Positions 17,625-27,316 of a stretch of 64,000 bases of DNA are shown here, piece after piece. Position 1 is the first letter of the stretch, and every line of letters starts with the position of its first letter. This DNA is from Flavobacterium paronense (GTDB lineage: Bacteria; Bacteroidota; Bacteroidia; Flavobacteriales; Flavobacteriaceae). The stretch lies in contig NZ_JAUFQN010000019.1 in the NCBI RefSeq assembly GCF_030409795.1, positions 3,136,263 through 3,200,262 of the forward strand, given 5' to 3'. A program made the position numbers and the translations under genes. The notes under the pieces are model-generated. The model searched no databases and was not told where the DNA came from. It saw only the letters and a program-made list of their open reading frames with translations.

Positions 17625-18041
17625 TTATTTTTTCAACAAATCTCTAATTTGTGTTAGCAATTCTTCTTGAGTTGGTCCGGCTGGAGCAGCAGGTGCAGCT
17701 TCCTCTTTCTTTTTAGCTTTTTCAGCCGCTCTTAAAACCACAAAAATGAAGAAAGCAATAATGATGAAATTAATCACAGCCTGAACAAAATTTCCGTACG
17801 TCATTACCGAAGCACCTGCTTTTTTGGCAGCTTCTAAGTTTTCGTAACTTTGACCGTTTAATGCAATAAATTTTGTTGTAAAATCAATTCCGCCAGTAAT
17901 TAAACCAACTAGAGGCATAATAAGATCATCAACAGCAGAACCTACAATTTTTCCGAAAGCACCACCGATTACTACCGCGGTTGCTAAACTTAATACATCG
18001 CCTTTCATTAAAGACGCTTTGAAATCGCTAAAAAATCCCAT
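17625..18041 (-). CDS. mscL: Large-conductance mechanosensitive channel
   Basis: Homopentameric inner-membrane channel that opens under membrane tension on osmotic downshock. The 138 residues show the N-terminal amphipathic helix ([20 protein letters not shown]), first membrane helix (about 18-45, [19 protein letters not shown]), a periplasmic loop and second helix (about 75-100, [18 protein letters not shown]). A charged cytoplasmic bundle EKAKKKEE, an Ala/Pro linker and a final LLTQIRDLL helix follow. The order and length are typical. Single gene with its own terminator. Confidence 0.96.
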   Translation of the reverse strand: MGFFSDFKASLMKGDVLSLATAVVIGGAFGKIVGSAVDDLIMPLVGLITGGIDFTTKFIALNGQSYENLEAAKKAGASVMTYGNFVQAVINFIIIAFFIFVVLRAAEKAKKKEEAAPAAPAGPTQEELLTQIRDLLKK

Positions 18042-18114
18042 AATTATTTTTGTTTTATTGGTTAATTGAAAACTAAATTAAATAAAATTTTAACAGTTTT
18101 AAATAATTTTTTAA

Positions 18115-20559
18115 TTATTCTCTGAAAAATACCCGTTTAACGCGTTGCGAAATGCTGGTAAGAATTTCATAGGGAATCGTATTCAATTGTTTTGCCATAA
18201 AGTTCACCGTTGGATTTTCGCCAAAAATGATAACGGTATTTCCTTCCTTACAATCAATACCGGTGACATTTACCATAAGCATGTCCATACAAATGCTGCC
18301 AACTATTTTGGCTGGTTTGTTATTAATTAAAACGTAACCAACACCGTGTCCCCAACTTCTGCTAATACCATCAGCGTAACCTATTGGAATTGTAGCAATT
18401 TTTGTGGTTTCTGTGGCGATAAATCTTCTGCCATAACCTACACTTTCATCAGCCTCGATTGTTCTGATTTGAGAAATGACCGATTTTAATGTGCCAACTA
18501 TTTCAAGTTCTTTTTGCTCTTCCGAATCATTCGAAATGCCATACAAACCAATGCCTAAGCGAACCATGTCGAATTGTGCCTCGGGGTAATTTGTAATTCC
18601 GGAAGTGTTTAAAATATGGCGGATTGGTTTTATATTGAGTTCGGAAATCAATCTTGAAGACAATTTTTCAAACAAGGCAATTTGTGATTTTGAAAACGCA
18701 TCGTGATTTAAATCATCACTGGTTGCCATGTGCGACAAAATGCTTTTGATTTGGACCGATTCGTTTCCTTTTAAAATTTGGATTAAATCTTCTAAATTTT
18801 CTTCTTGAAAACCTAGGCGGTGCATTCCTGTATCAATTTTGATATGTATTGGGAAATGCTTTAATTTTTTTTGTTCGGCAATTTTTAAAAATGCTTTTAA
18901 TCCTTTTATAGAATAGATTTCGGGTTCTAAATGATGCTGAATTATGGCTGTAAAACTAGTAGATTCAGGATTTAAGACCATAATTGGTACCGTAATTCCG
19001 GCATTTTTCAATGCAATTCCTTCATCGGCGAAAGCTACACCAAGGTAATCCACTTTGTGATGTTCCAATAATCTGGCAATTTCAAAGCCACCATTTCCAT
19101 AGCCAAAAGCTTTTACCATTACCATCATTTTGGTTTTTGGGGCCAACTTCGATTTGAAAAAATTAAGGTTGTGAGTTATGGCATTGAGGTTGATTTCTAA
19201 AACAGTTTCATGCGTTTTTTCCTCAAGCATTGATACGATTTCCTCAAAATGAAAATCGCGTGCGCCTTTGATTAAGATAGTTTCGTTTTCAAAATTCAAA
19301 TTGTCAAAAGCATTAATAAATTCAGTCACATCTTTAAACGTGACACAGTTGATAAACTTATTTTTGAATTGTGATATGGTTTCACCAATGCCAATGACAC
19401 GCGATATTTTATTAGAAATTATCAGTTGAGAAACCTGAGAATACAACTCGTCATTACTCAAACCGCTTTGAAAAATATCGGAAAGAATTAGTGTTTTCTT
19501 TTTGTGTTGCTTTTGATTTTCTAAAAAGTCTAAAGCAATTTTTAGTGATTGAAAATCAGAACTATAACTGTCATCGATTACCGTACAGTTGTAAATTCCG
19601 TTTTTCACTTTCAAACGCATTTCTACAGGATACAATTGCGCCATTCGGGTTTGAATCACTTTATGGTTGTATCCAAAATAGAGCATCACCATCATACAAT
19701 GAATCGCATTTTCAACCGATGCTTGGTCTTGAAACGGAATAGTAATTGGAAAAGTATCTTCTCTATAAGTTACTTGCAATTCGGTTAATTCTCCTATGTT
19801 TTTTTTAGTGATAAAAACATCAGCGCTTTTATCATCCGAACACCAACTAAAGAGTTTTATTTTTGGATTAACAAAAGCACAAATAGTTTTATTTTTATTC
19901 AAAATCAACACGTTAACCGATATAAAAAGCTTTAATTTTTCTTTAATTTTTTCGGCAACACTTGGAAATCCTTCATCATGAGCCGAACCAATATTAGATA
20001 AAATTCCGATTGTTGGTCGAATGATTTTCTGCAGTTTTTCCATTTCGTTTATTGTGGAAATACCAGCTTCAAAAATGCCAAGATTGTGTTTTTCATTGAT
20101 GCCCAAAACAGAAAGTGGCACACCAACTTGTGAATTATAACTTTTTGGACTCCGAATAATGTTATAATCTGGACTTAAAAGAAAATTTAACCATTCTTTG
20201 ATGATGGTTTTTCCATTACTTCCAGTGATTCCGATAACGGGAAATTCAAATTGACTTCTATAAAAAGCGGCAAATTTTTGTAAAGCGTCTAAAGTATCTT
20301 CAACGACTAAAAAGTTAGCTTTTCCGGCAACATTTTCTGGGATTTTTGAAACAACAAAATGTCGAACGCCTTTCAGAATAAGTTCTTCAATATATATATG
20401 ACCATCATGATTTGGTCCTGTAATCGCAAAAAATAAAGTGTTTTGATCGTTTTGTAACGAACGACTATCAATAGAAATATAATCGATTACTGCCGTTTCA
20501 TTTTGCCCAACCCAATTGGCTTTGATGATGGGAATAATATTTCGGATGGTTAGAGTCAC
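18115..20559 (-). CDS. Fused MurF ligase and alanine racemase
   Basis: An 814-residue two-enzyme protein. The N-terminal half (about 1-440) is UDP-MurNAc-tripeptide:D-Ala-D-Ala ligase with the ATP loop GITGSNGKT (about 106-114). The C-terminal half (about 450-814) is PLP-dependent alanine racemase with the PLP-binding Lys in VKAFGYGNGG (about 483) and catalytic Tyr region VGYGRRF (about 707). Alr makes D-Ala, which after Ddl is the substrate of MurF, so the fusion couples two linked steps in peptidoglycan precursor synthesis. Such fusions are known in Bacteroidota. In MurF the catalytic motifs look complete. tdk lies 9 nt upstream on the same strand, so both probably share a transcript. Confidence 0.95.
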   Translation of the reverse strand: MTLTIRNIIPIIKANWVGQNETAVIDYISIDSRSLQNDQNTLFFAITGPNHDGHIYIEELILKGVRHFVVSKIPENVAGKANFLVVEDTLDALQKFAAFYRSQFEFPVIGITGSNGKTIIKEWLNFLLSPDYNIIRSPKSYNSQVGVPLSVLGINEKHNLGIFEAGISTINEMEKLQKIIRPTIGILSNIGSAHDEGFPSVAEKIKEKLKLFISVNVLILNKNKTICAFVNPKIKLFSWCSDDKSADVFITKKNIGELTELQVTYREDTFPITIPFQDQASVENAIHCMMVMLYFGYNHKVIQTRMAQLYPVEMRLKVKNGIYNCTVIDDSYSSDFQSLKIALDFLENQKQHKKKTLILSDIFQSGLSNDELYSQVSQLIISNKISRVIGIGETISQFKNKFINCVTFKDVTEFINAFDNLNFENETILIKGARDFHFEEIVSMLEEKTHETVLEINLNAITHNLNFFKSKLAPKTKMMVMVKAFGYGNGGFEIARLLEHHKVDYLGVAFADEGIALKNAGITVPIMVLNPESTSFTAIIQHHLEPEIYSIKGLKAFLKIAEQKKLKHFPIHIKIDTGMHRLGFQEENLEDLIQILKGNESVQIKSILSHMATSDDLNHDAFSKSQIALFEKLSSRLISELNIKPIRHILNTSGITNYPEAQFDMVRLGIGLYGISNDSEEQKELEIVGTLKSVISQIRTIEADESVGYGRRFIATETTKIATIPIGYADGISRSWGHGVGYVLINNKPAKIVGSICMDMLMVNVTGIDCKEGNTVIIFGENPTVNFMAKQLNTIPYEILTSISQRVKRVFFRE

Positions 20560-20568
20560 GATTTGGGT

Positions 20569-21192
20569 TTATTTCCCGTCTTTCGACAGATGTTGGGCGT
20601 CTTTAACTTCTATGTTTTGGCGCATTGCGTTGAAATAAGCAGCACGACTCAACGGTTCATATTCTTCAGTTTCGCCAAGCATAACCAATTTGTCATTGTC
20701 ATTTTTTCTAAAACTGTAATGCGCTAAATTTCCTGTTCGTGTACAAACCGCATGCACTTTGGTTACATATTCGGCGGTTGCCATTAAAGCTGGCATTGGA
20801 CCAAAAGGATTTCCTTTAAAATCCATGTCTAATCCGGCTACAATAACCCGAATTCCTGAGTTTGCTAGGTCGTTACAAACAGCCACAATTTCATCATCAA
20901 AAAATTGTGCTTCATCAATACCAACAACATCACAGCCTTGAGCCAAAATTCTGATATTAGCGGCAGCAGGAACAGGCGTTGAACGAATTTCGTTTTTGTT
21001 GTGAGAAACTACCATTTCTTCATCATAACGCGTGTCGATAGAAGGTTTAAAAATTTCTACCTTTTGTTTGGCAAATTGCGCTCTTTTTAATCTTCGGATG
21101 AGTTCTTCAGTTTTACCCGAAAACATCGAACCGCAGACGACTTCAATCCAACCAAATTGTTCTTTATGATTTACTGTATTTTCGAGAAACAT
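20569..21192 (-). CDS. tdk: Thymidine kinase (TK1 type)
   Basis: Phosphorylates thymidine in the salvage pathway. The 207 residues have the P-loop GSMFSGKTEELIRR (about 22-35) and DEAQFFDDE with the catalytic Glu (about 93-100). The lasso region is VCTRTGNLAHYSFRK (about 147-161) and EEYEPLSRAAYF. Classical TK1 enzymes place four zinc ligands (CxxC and CxxC/H) here; this protein keeps only one Cys, so the lasso probably has no zinc. It is followed after 9 nt by murF-alr. A -7 element TACATTTG is seen on the - strand at 21284-21291. Confidence 0.95.
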   Translation of the reverse strand: MFLENTVNHKEQFGWIEVVCGSMFSGKTEELIRRLKRAQFAKQKVEIFKPSIDTRYDEEMVVSHNKNEIRSTPVPAAANIRILAQGCDVVGIDEAQFFDDEIVAVCNDLANSGIRVIVAGLDMDFKGNPFGPMPALMATAEYVTKVHAVCTRTGNLAHYSFRKNDNDKLVMLGETEEYEPLSRAAYFNAMRQNIEVKDAQHLSKDGK

Positions 21193-21283
21193 TTTGTATT
21201 TTTCTTGCGCTAAAAATGAATAGTTTTTATTACTTTGTCACGGAAACAAATCGACTTAAAATTTTCTTATTTTTACGTCGATT

Positions 21284-21291
21284 CAAATGTA
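21284..21291 (-). promoter_or_regulatory. -7 element of the tdk-murF/alr unit
   Basis: TACATTTG on the - strand matches TAnnTTTG. It sits directly beside an inverted repeat (AATCGAC 21249-21255 with GTCGATT 21277-21283) that would form a hairpin at the start of the tdk leader. Confidence 0.4.
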
Positions 21292-21380
21292 GAAAAATTT
21301 TAATTAAGGTAACTTCTTCCCAACACTAAATAAATGGATAAGAAGAAAATTAACTAAAGCACCAGCAATTTCAAAACAAA

Positions 21381-22298
21381 ATGAAAAAAAGATTAGAATC
21401 CGAATTAATCAGCATTGCGCACCGAATTTTAAAGCTAAAAAACAAGTCGGAAGTCGACCAGTTGTATAAAGAAACGCAAAAATTATACGAAACGTTAGCT
21501 GTATTAAAGTTTTATCAGGACAATTTTGAATCGGTAAAATCAGATGTAACGCCAGCTGTTTTGGAAGAAAAATTGGAGCAATCTCTTGAAGTTGAAACAA
21601 TATCTGAACCAGTAGTAGAAGTTAAAGAGGACTCCAGCGATAGCGAACAGGCCAAGCAAATCGTCGAACCAATTGCTGAAATTGTAACCGAAACAGAAGT
21701 AATATCTGAACCAGAAGAAGAAATTATTGTTTCAGAAGAACCGGAAGAAGTTTTAGAAGAAGAGGAATCAATAGAAGAAGCACCCGTTATTGAAGAAGCA
21801 TTATCTTTTCAACCTATTTTTGAATTAGAAGCAGAAGAGGAAGAAGACTCGAGCGATAGTGAACTGGCGGAGCAAATTGAACCTGCAGAAACGGCTTCTG
21901 AAGTAAAGCCTGAAGAAAAACTGGAAGATCATATAGGAAAGTATTCAGATCCGGTTTTTGTAAAACCAAATGAAGTTTCCTTATTTGAATCAGACTCGAG
22001 TAACAGCGAACTGGAGAAGCAAAGGGAAGAAGAAGCGCCAAAAACAACCTCTATAAATGAATCTCAATCAAAATCAATCGCGATTGGATTGAACGACCGA
22101 ATTGGTTTTGTGCAACATCTTTTTAACGACAGTAATGAAGATTTTAATCGTGTGATTTCGCAATTGAACACGTTTGACACGTTTGAAGAAGCCAAAAATT
22201 TCATTAACGAAATGGTGATTCCTGACTATGATTATTGGGTTGGAGAAGAAGATTATATCGAACGTTTTATGGCAATTGTTGAGAAAAAATTCCAGTAA
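21381..22298 (+). CDS. Hypothetical acidic protein with three in-frame repeat insertions
   Basis: A 305-residue soluble protein, not recognised as a named family. The N-terminus (about 1-60) is a predicted helical segment (SELISIAHRILKLKNKSEVD, then LYKETQKLYETLAVLKFY). The middle (about 60-235) is very acidic and low-complexity, with three copies of an 11-residue motif of the form DSS(D/N)SE(L/Q)xxxQ starting at residues 84, 156 and 205. The C-terminal 70 residues (LNDRIGFVQHLFN, EEAKNFINEMVIPDYDYW, IERFMAIVEKKF) look compact and conserved and are probably the functional domain. The stop is directly followed by the rsmI ATG, so the two are co-transcribed and probably translationally coupled. 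Confidence 0.85.
   Translation: MKKRLESELISIAHRILKLKNKSEVDQLYKETQKLYETLAVLKFYQDNFESVKSDVTPAVLEEKLEQSLEVETISEPVVEVKEDSSDSEQAKQIVEPIAEIVTETEVISEPEEEIIVSEEPEEVLEEEESIEEAPVIEEALSFQPIFELEAEEEEDSSDSELAEQIEPAETASEVKPEEKLEDHIGKYSDPVFVKPNEVSLFESDSSNSELEKQREEEAPKTTSINESQSKSIAIGLNDRIGFVQHLFNDSNEDFNRVISQLNTFDTFEEAKNFINEMVIPDYDYWVGEEDYIERFMAIVEKKFQ
21630..22025 (+). repeat. Three coding copies of a ~33-bp dispersed repeat
   Basis: Copies start at 21630, 21846 and 21993 with the shared core GACTCGAGCGATAGCGAACT (a few differences each) continuing GGCGAAGCAA. All are in the same orientation and reading frame. The intergenic copy at 4645-4672 shares the GAACTGGCGAAGCAATCT part. Confidence 0.75.
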
Positions 22299-23009
22299 AT
22301 GGGCAAACTGTTCATAGTTCCAACACCAATTGGCAATCTTGAGGACATGACTTTCAGAGCGATTAGAGTTTTGAAAGAAGTCGATTTGATTTTGGCAGAA
22401 GACACACGAACTAGCGGTAAACTCCTAAAGCATTTCGAAATTTCGACACACATGCACAGTCATCACATGCACAACGAGCACAAAACCATTGCCAATCTGA
22501 TTACCCGTTTGCAGTCAGGCGAAACTATTGCGTTGATTTCTGATGCGGGAACTCCGGCGATTTCTGATCCTGGATTTTTGCTAACACGTACTTGTGTAGA
22601 AAATAATATTGAAGTCGATTGTTTACCCGGTGCTACTGCATTTGTTCCAGCTTTAGTGAACAGCGGTTTGCCCAATGATAAATTTGTCTTCGAAGGATTT
22701 TTGCCCGAAAAGAAAGGAAGACAGACCAGATATTTGGCTTTGGCCGAAGAAACCAGAACGATGATTTTTTACGTTTCGCCACATAAATTAGTAAAAACCT
22801 TAGCGGAATTTGTACAGTATTTTGGAGCAGACAGAGCCGTTTCTGTTTCAAGAGAATTATCAAAACTACACGAAGAAACCATACGCGGAACAGCGGAAGA
22901 AGTACTAAAACATTTCGAAGCCAAACCGCCAAAAGGTGAAATTGTAGCTGTGGTTGGGGGAATGTTAGCAGAAACAAAAAGCAAGAGGCAAGAAGCAAGA
23001 GAAGTATAA
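22299..23009 (+). CDS. rsmI: 16S rRNA (cytidine-1402-2'-O)-methyltransferase
   Basis: Transfers a methyl group from SAM to the ribose of C1402 in the 16S rRNA decoding centre. The 236 residues begin MGKLFIVPTPIGNLEDMTFR, then AEDTRTSGKLLKHF, ALISDAGTPAISDPGF and the SAM-site LPGATAFVPALVNSGL, all diagnostic of RsmI. The last dozen residues (ETKSKRQEAREV) are encoded by a purine-rich repeat of the AAGCAAGAAGCAAGA type that continues past the stop, so the tail is probably a recent extension rather than a conserved part. The ATG directly follows the TAA of the upstream gene. Confidence 0.95.
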   Translation: MGKLFIVPTPIGNLEDMTFRAIRVLKEVDLILAEDTRTSGKLLKHFEISTHMHSHHMHNEHKTIANLITRLQSGETIALISDAGTPAISDPGFLLTRTCVENNIEVDCLPGATAFVPALVNSGLPNDKFVFEGFLPEKKGRQTRYLALAEETRTMIFYVSPHKLVKTLAEFVQYFGADRAVSVSRELSKLHEETIRGTAEEVLKHFEAKPPKGEIVAVVGGMLAETKSKRQEAREV

Positions 23010-23040
23010 CAAAACATCTTTTTTCTTTGCTCTATCTTAT
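22966..23040. repeat. Purine/pyrimidine inverted repeat at the rsmI 3' end
   Basis: The left arm AGCAAGAGGCAAGAAGCAAG lies in the last codons of rsmI. The right arm is a pyrimidine-rich stretch around 23018-23040 (TCTTTTTTCTTTGCTC). The same purine-arm/pyrimidine-arm design recurs at 36188-36272 and in part at 34469-34610. Confidence 0.55.
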
Positions 23041-23045
23041 ATTTT

Positions 23046-24668
23046 CTACTCCATTTTCAAATCCACAAACGAGAACGAATTCCCACTAAATAAGCCTTTG
23101 TCAGATAATTTCAAATCCGGAATTACCAATAACGCCATAAACGAAAGCGTCATAAACGGAGCTTTCAGATTGCTTCCCAATTGTTTAGACATAGCATCAA
23201 TTTCCTGATATAATTTTCCGGTTTCCCAACCATCTTTGTCACTCATGATTCCGGCGACCGGAAGTGCTAATGATTTGGTTTCGGCACCATTCACGGCGCA
23301 AATTCCACCTTTATTTTCAATTAAGATATTTACTGCTTTGCAAATTTCTTCATCTGAAGTTCCGACAACAACAATATTATGACAATCGTGTGCTACAGAA
23401 CTTGCAATCGCACCACTTTTCAAGCCAAAGTTTTTGATAAAAGCAACAGCTGGAATAGCATTTTCATAGCGATTGACAACCGCCATTTTCAATATATCGT
23501 TTTCAACATCTGAAACTAATTTGCCGTTAGCCAATAAAGTCTTATGGTGAATTTCATTGGTAATTAACTGTCCTTCCAAAGCTTCGATAACTCTAATTTT
23601 TGAAGCGGAACTGTTGATTTCGAAATCGGCAACTTCTTTTTTGGAAGTATTGAAATTATTTGGTTTTTTAAAGTCAATATGTTTCACAAATGATTGCCCG
23701 TTTTTGGCAACCAATTCGCCATTGATGTAGGTTTGTAATACTTTGAAATCGATTAAATCTTCCACCATAATAAAATCGGCATCATCATTTTTTTGCAATA
23801 AACCAACATCCATTTTATAGTGTTTTACCGGATTGACGCAAGCCATTTGTAATATTTTAAAAACATCAAAACCTTTAGCAACGGCACGAGCACAAAGCAA
23901 ATTAATGTGACCCACAATCAAATCATCAGGATGTTTATCATCGGAACAGAACATCATGTTTGCATAATTCTGTGGAAGCAAATCGATTAAAGCCTCAAAG
24001 TTCTTCGCGGCACTTCCTTCTCGGATAAGCACTTTCATACCCAATGATAATTTTTCAGCAGCTTCATCATAAGTAAAACATTCATGGTCGGTAGAAATTC
24101 CGGCAGCAATATATTTTTCGATTGGCGCTCCTCGTAATCCTGGCGCATGACCGTCAACAGGTTTATTGAAATGTTTTGCCCAAGCAATCTTTTTTAAAAC
24201 TTCTTCATCATCAAACAAAACGCCGGGATAATTCATCATTTCCGATAAATAATAAATATCAGGAGAGGCCATTAATTCTTTTATTTGTTCTGAATCAATT
24301 ACAGCACCAGCCGTTTCAAAAAAAGTTGCCGGAACACAGGAAGGCGCGCCAAAATGAAATTTCAACGGCACTTTTTTGCCGTTTTCAATCATATAATGTA
24401 CGCCGTCTTTTCCCAACACATTAGCAATTTCATGCGGATCAGAAATCGTTCCGACGGTTCCGTGTAAAACTGCAATCTTCGCAAATTCAGAAGGAACCAA
24501 CATCGAACTTTCAATATGAATGTGTGCATCTATAAAACCAGGAAGGATATAGGTTTTAACGTTGTGTTCTTTTTCTGTTATTGATTTGATTTTGCCGTTT
24601 TCAACAGTAATTTCACCTGAATAAATTCGTTTGTTTTCGATATCGACAATCTGACCTTGAATTTGCAT
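23046..24668 (-). CDS. ade: Adenine deaminase
   Basis: Hydrolyses adenine to hypoxanthine and ammonia in purine salvage. The 540 residues form an amidohydrolase: an N-terminal beta domain, the metal motif HIHIES (residues 49-54), [17 protein letters not shown] (about 70-86), GHAPGLRG and [11 protein letters not shown] in the barrel. The C-terminal adenine-deaminase domain contains [19 protein letters not shown] and LPVAGIMSD. Length and motifs agree with the bacterial Ade family rather than with adenosine deaminase. It is single and convergent with rsmI; a -7 element TACTTTTG (24689-24696 on -) lies 20 nt before the ATG. Confidence 0.95.
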   Translation of the reverse strand: MQIQGQIVDIENKRIYSGEITVENGKIKSITEKEHNVKTYILPGFIDAHIHIESSMLVPSEFAKIAVLHGTVGTISDPHEIANVLGKDGVHYMIENGKKVPLKFHFGAPSCVPATFFETAGAVIDSEQIKELMASPDIYYLSEMMNYPGVLFDDEEVLKKIAWAKHFNKPVDGHAPGLRGAPIEKYIAAGISTDHECFTYDEAAEKLSLGMKVLIREGSAAKNFEALIDLLPQNYANMMFCSDDKHPDDLIVGHINLLCARAVAKGFDVFKILQMACVNPVKHYKMDVGLLQKNDDADFIMVEDLIDFKVLQTYINGELVAKNGQSFVKHIDFKKPNNFNTSKKEVADFEINSSASKIRVIEALEGQLITNEIHHKTLLANGKLVSDVENDILKMAVVNRYENAIPAVAFIKNFGLKSGAIASSVAHDCHNIVVVGTSDEEICKAVNILIENKGGICAVNGAETKSLALPVAGIMSDKDGWETGKLYQEIDAMSKQLGSNLKAPFMTLSFMALLVIPDLKLSDKGLFSGNSFSFVDLKME

Positions 24669-24688
24669 TTTGAATTTCTTTAATAGTT

Positions 24689-24696
24689 CAAAAGTA
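24689..24696 (-). promoter_or_regulatory. -7 element of ade
   Basis: TACTTTTG on the - strand, 20 nt upstream of the ade ATG, matches TAnnTTTG. Confidence 0.45.
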
Positions 24697-24766
24697 ACAA
24701 ATATTATTTTGAGATTTGTTTATAAATTTTGCCCTTAAGATACTAATCATTTTGTAGTATTTTTTA

Positions 24767-24774
24767 TATATTTG
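24767..24774 (+). promoter_or_regulatory. -7 element of recJ
   Basis: TATATTTG, 26 nt upstream of the recJ ATG, matches TAnnTTTG. The nearest TTTG (24751-24754) is too close to be the usual -33. Confidence 0.45.
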
Positions 24775-24800
24775 TGTGATTGTAATATAACCTCGTAATT

Positions 24801-26489
24801 ATGCGCTGGACACTCAAACCAAAACCAAATTCCGAAAAAGTAGCAGCTTTAGCAACTCAATTAAAAGTAGATGAGCTAATCGCAACACTTTTGGTGCAAC
24901 GTGGTATCGAAACGTTTGACCAGGCGCGCCAGTTTTTCCGCCCAAGTTTAGCTGATTTGCACAATCCGTATCTGATGAAAGACATGGATAAAGCGGTTTC
25001 TCGAATTGAAACAGCCATCGCCAACGAAGAAAACATTCTGGTTTTTGGCGATTATGATGTGGACGGAACAACCGCAGTTTCATTGGTTTCGTCTTATCTC
25101 AAAAGTTATTATCCAAATGTCGCCACATACATTCCGGACCGTTATGACGAAGGTTACGGCATTTCTTATAAAGGAATTGATTTTGCCGATGACAATGGTT
25201 TTTCACTAATTATTGCTCTGGATTGTGGTATAAAATCTATTGATCATATTGCTTACGCGAATGAGAAAAACATCGATTTTATTATTTGTGACCACCATCG
25301 TCCGGGTGATATTTTGCCAGATGCTGTCGCCGTTCTAGACCCAAAACGACAAGATTGTCCGTATCCTTATGATGAGTTATGTGGATGCGGCATTGGTTTC
25401 AAATTGATACAAGCTTTGGGAGAAAACAGAAATCAAAGTATAGATGATTTACGGATTTATCTCGATTTGGTAGCCACAGCAATAGCGGCCGATATTGTTC
25501 CGATGACGGGAGAAAACAGAATCTTGGCTAAGTTTGGATTGGAAGTAATTAATACAAATCCACGTCCCGGAATCAAAGCTTTAATTCAAAACGTAAAGAA
25601 AAAAGTACTTACGATTACTGATGTTGTTTTCATTATTGCACCACGAATCAATGCTGCCGGAAGAATAAAACACGGCAACGAAGCAGTAGCATTATTAACA
25701 GAATACGACTTAGACCAAGCTGAAAAATTTGCTTCTGAAATTGAACAATACAACTCCGACCGAAAAGATTTAGACAAGCAAATCACGATTGAAGCCTTAG
25801 ATCAGATAGAAATAAATGAGGAAACGGATAAATTTACAACTGTAGTTTATAACCCAAACTGGCACAAAGGCGTAATCGGTATTGTAGCCTCACGACTGAC
25901 GGAAACCTATTATCGCCCGACAATTGTCTTTACCAAAAGCGGAGATAAATTAGCAGCTTCTGCACGTTCTGTTAAGGATTTTGATATCTACAATGCCTTG
26001 GAAGCGAGTGCTGAACATCTTGAGCAATTTGGCGGACACATGTACGCTGCCGGAATGACTTTGAAAGAAGAAAATTATCAGAATTTTAAAGATGCCTTTG
26101 AAAAAGTAGTTTCGGAGACCATTCATCCTGATTTGCTAATTCCTGAAATTTCAATTGATGCAGAAATAAATCTAATCGATATCAATGAAAGATTGGTAAG
26201 ACTGCTAAATCAGTTTGAACCTTTTGGACCTCAAAATATGACACCTTCTTTTATGACCAAAAAACTTAAAGATACAGGTTATGCCAAGCAATTAGGTAAA
26301 GACGAAGAACATCTGAAATTGTTCGTAAAACAACCTAACTCAGAAGGCTTTAGTGTAATTGGTTTCGGATTAGGGAACAAATTAGAATTGGTTAAAAATC
26401 AAAACCCTTTTGATGCAGTTTATTGTATTGATGAAAATGAATTTAACGGAAATGTAACGGTGCAATTGCGGTTGAAGGATTTGAGGTGA
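24801..26489 (+). CDS. recJ: Single-stranded-DNA-specific exonuclease RecJ
   Basis: 5'-3' ssDNA exonuclease acting in recombination and base-excision or mismatch repair. The 562 residues match the family. DHH-domain motifs: FGDYDVDGTTAV (about 80-92), ALDCGIKS and ICDHHRPGDILPDA (His-His near 164-165). The DHHA1 domain contains HKGVIGIVASRL and SARSVKDFDIYNALE...FGGHMYAAGM, and an OB-fold tail ends the protein. All metal-binding residues seem intact. It is monocistronic, divergent from ade and convergent with lpxH. Confidence 0.96.
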   Translation: MRWTLKPKPNSEKVAALATQLKVDELIATLLVQRGIETFDQARQFFRPSLADLHNPYLMKDMDKAVSRIETAIANEENILVFGDYDVDGTTAVSLVSSYLKSYYPNVATYIPDRYDEGYGISYKGIDFADDNGFSLIIALDCGIKSIDHIAYANEKNIDFIICDHHRPGDILPDAVAVLDPKRQDCPYPYDELCGCGIGFKLIQALGENRNQSIDDLRIYLDLVATAIAADIVPMTGENRILAKFGLEVINTNPRPGIKALIQNVKKKVLTITDVVFIIAPRINAAGRIKHGNEAVALLTEYDLDQAEKFASEIEQYNSDRKDLDKQITIEALDQIEINEETDKFTTVVYNPNWHKGVIGIVASRLTETYYRPTIVFTKSGDKLAASARSVKDFDIYNALEASAEHLEQFGGHMYAAGMTLKEENYQNFKDAFEKVVSETIHPDLLIPEISIDAEINLIDINERLVRLLNQFEPFGPQNMTPSFMTKKLKDTGYAKQLGKDEEHLKLFVKQPNSEGFSVIGFGLGNKLELVKNQNPFDAVYCIDENEFNGNVTVQLRLKDLR

Positions 26490-26548
26490 TTTTCAAAACA
26501 AAGATTTCACAGCTTAGATTTTTTTTAAATCTGGGAAATTTATTGAAT

Positions 26549-27307
26549 TTATTTAAATTCTTTCAGTTCAAATTTTTCACCATCAAAAACACCATAAGTA
26601 AAATAGCCAATCCAATCACCCAGATTAACGTACTCGGAGTTTTCGCCAACCTTCAAAACCATCGGTAAATGACGATGACCAAAAATAAGATAATTGTAAT
26701 GTTTGGTTTCAAGTTTGCGTTTGGCATATAAAACCAACCATTCGTTTTCTTCACCAAGAAATTTCACATCAGCATCACCCGAAATTAATTTGTTTTTTAC
26801 TGAAAGATATTGAGCTAATTTTACCCCCAAATCAGGGTGAAGCCAACGATATAACCATTTAGAAAACGGACTCGTAAACACTTTCTTCATCCGTTTGTAT
26901 CCTTTGTCTCCAGGACCTTTACCATCGCCGTGACCAATTAAGAAGGTCTTACCATTAAATTCATATTCCTGATTATCTCGATAAACCGGAATGTTCAATT
27001 CTTTTTGAAAGTAATCGTTCATCCATAAATCGTGGTTACCAACAAAGAAATAGATTGGAATTCCACTGTCGCGTATTTCCGCCAATTTGCCTAGAACTCT
27101 AACGAAACCTTTAGGAACAACAGTTTTATATTCAAACCAAAAATCAAACAAATCACCCAAAAGGAAAATACATTCGGCATCTTTTTTTACTTCGTCAAGC
27201 CAAGCAACAAACTTTTGTTCACGAGGGAAACTAGCTTCGGGTGTTGGCGCACCAAAGTGTTGGTCGGAAGCAAAATATATTTTTTTGTTGGGAGAAATAG
27301 TCATCAA
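26549..27307 (-). CDS. lpxH: UDP-2,3-diacylglucosamine diphosphatase (LpxH type)
   Basis: Calcineurin-like phosphoesterase that cleaves UDP-2,3-diacylglucosamine to lipid X in lipid A synthesis at the inner membrane face. The 252 residues show the metal motifs DQHFG (residues 15-19), GDLFDFW (about 46), GNHDLW (about 95), IGHGDG and FGHRHLP. The family also contains other phosphoesterases, but this pattern and length match the LpxH proteins annotated in Bacteroidota. Encoded 9 nt after queD, so co-transcribed. No clear terminator follows; only a weak AGATTT/AAATCT hairpin lies around 26515-26531. Confidence 0.88.
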   Translation of the reverse strand: MMTISPNKKIYFASDQHFGAPTPEASFPREQKFVAWLDEVKKDAECIFLLGDLFDFWFEYKTVVPKGFVRVLGKLAEIRDSGIPIYFFVGNHDLWMNDYFQKELNIPVYRDNQEYEFNGKTFLIGHGDGKGPGDKGYKRMKKVFTSPFSKWLYRWLHPDLGVKLAQYLSVKNKLISGDADVKFLGEENEWLVLYAKRKLETKHYNYLIFGHRHLPMVLKVGENSEYVNLGDWIGYFTYGVFDGEKFELKEFK

Positions 27308-27316
27308 TGTTTGTGG

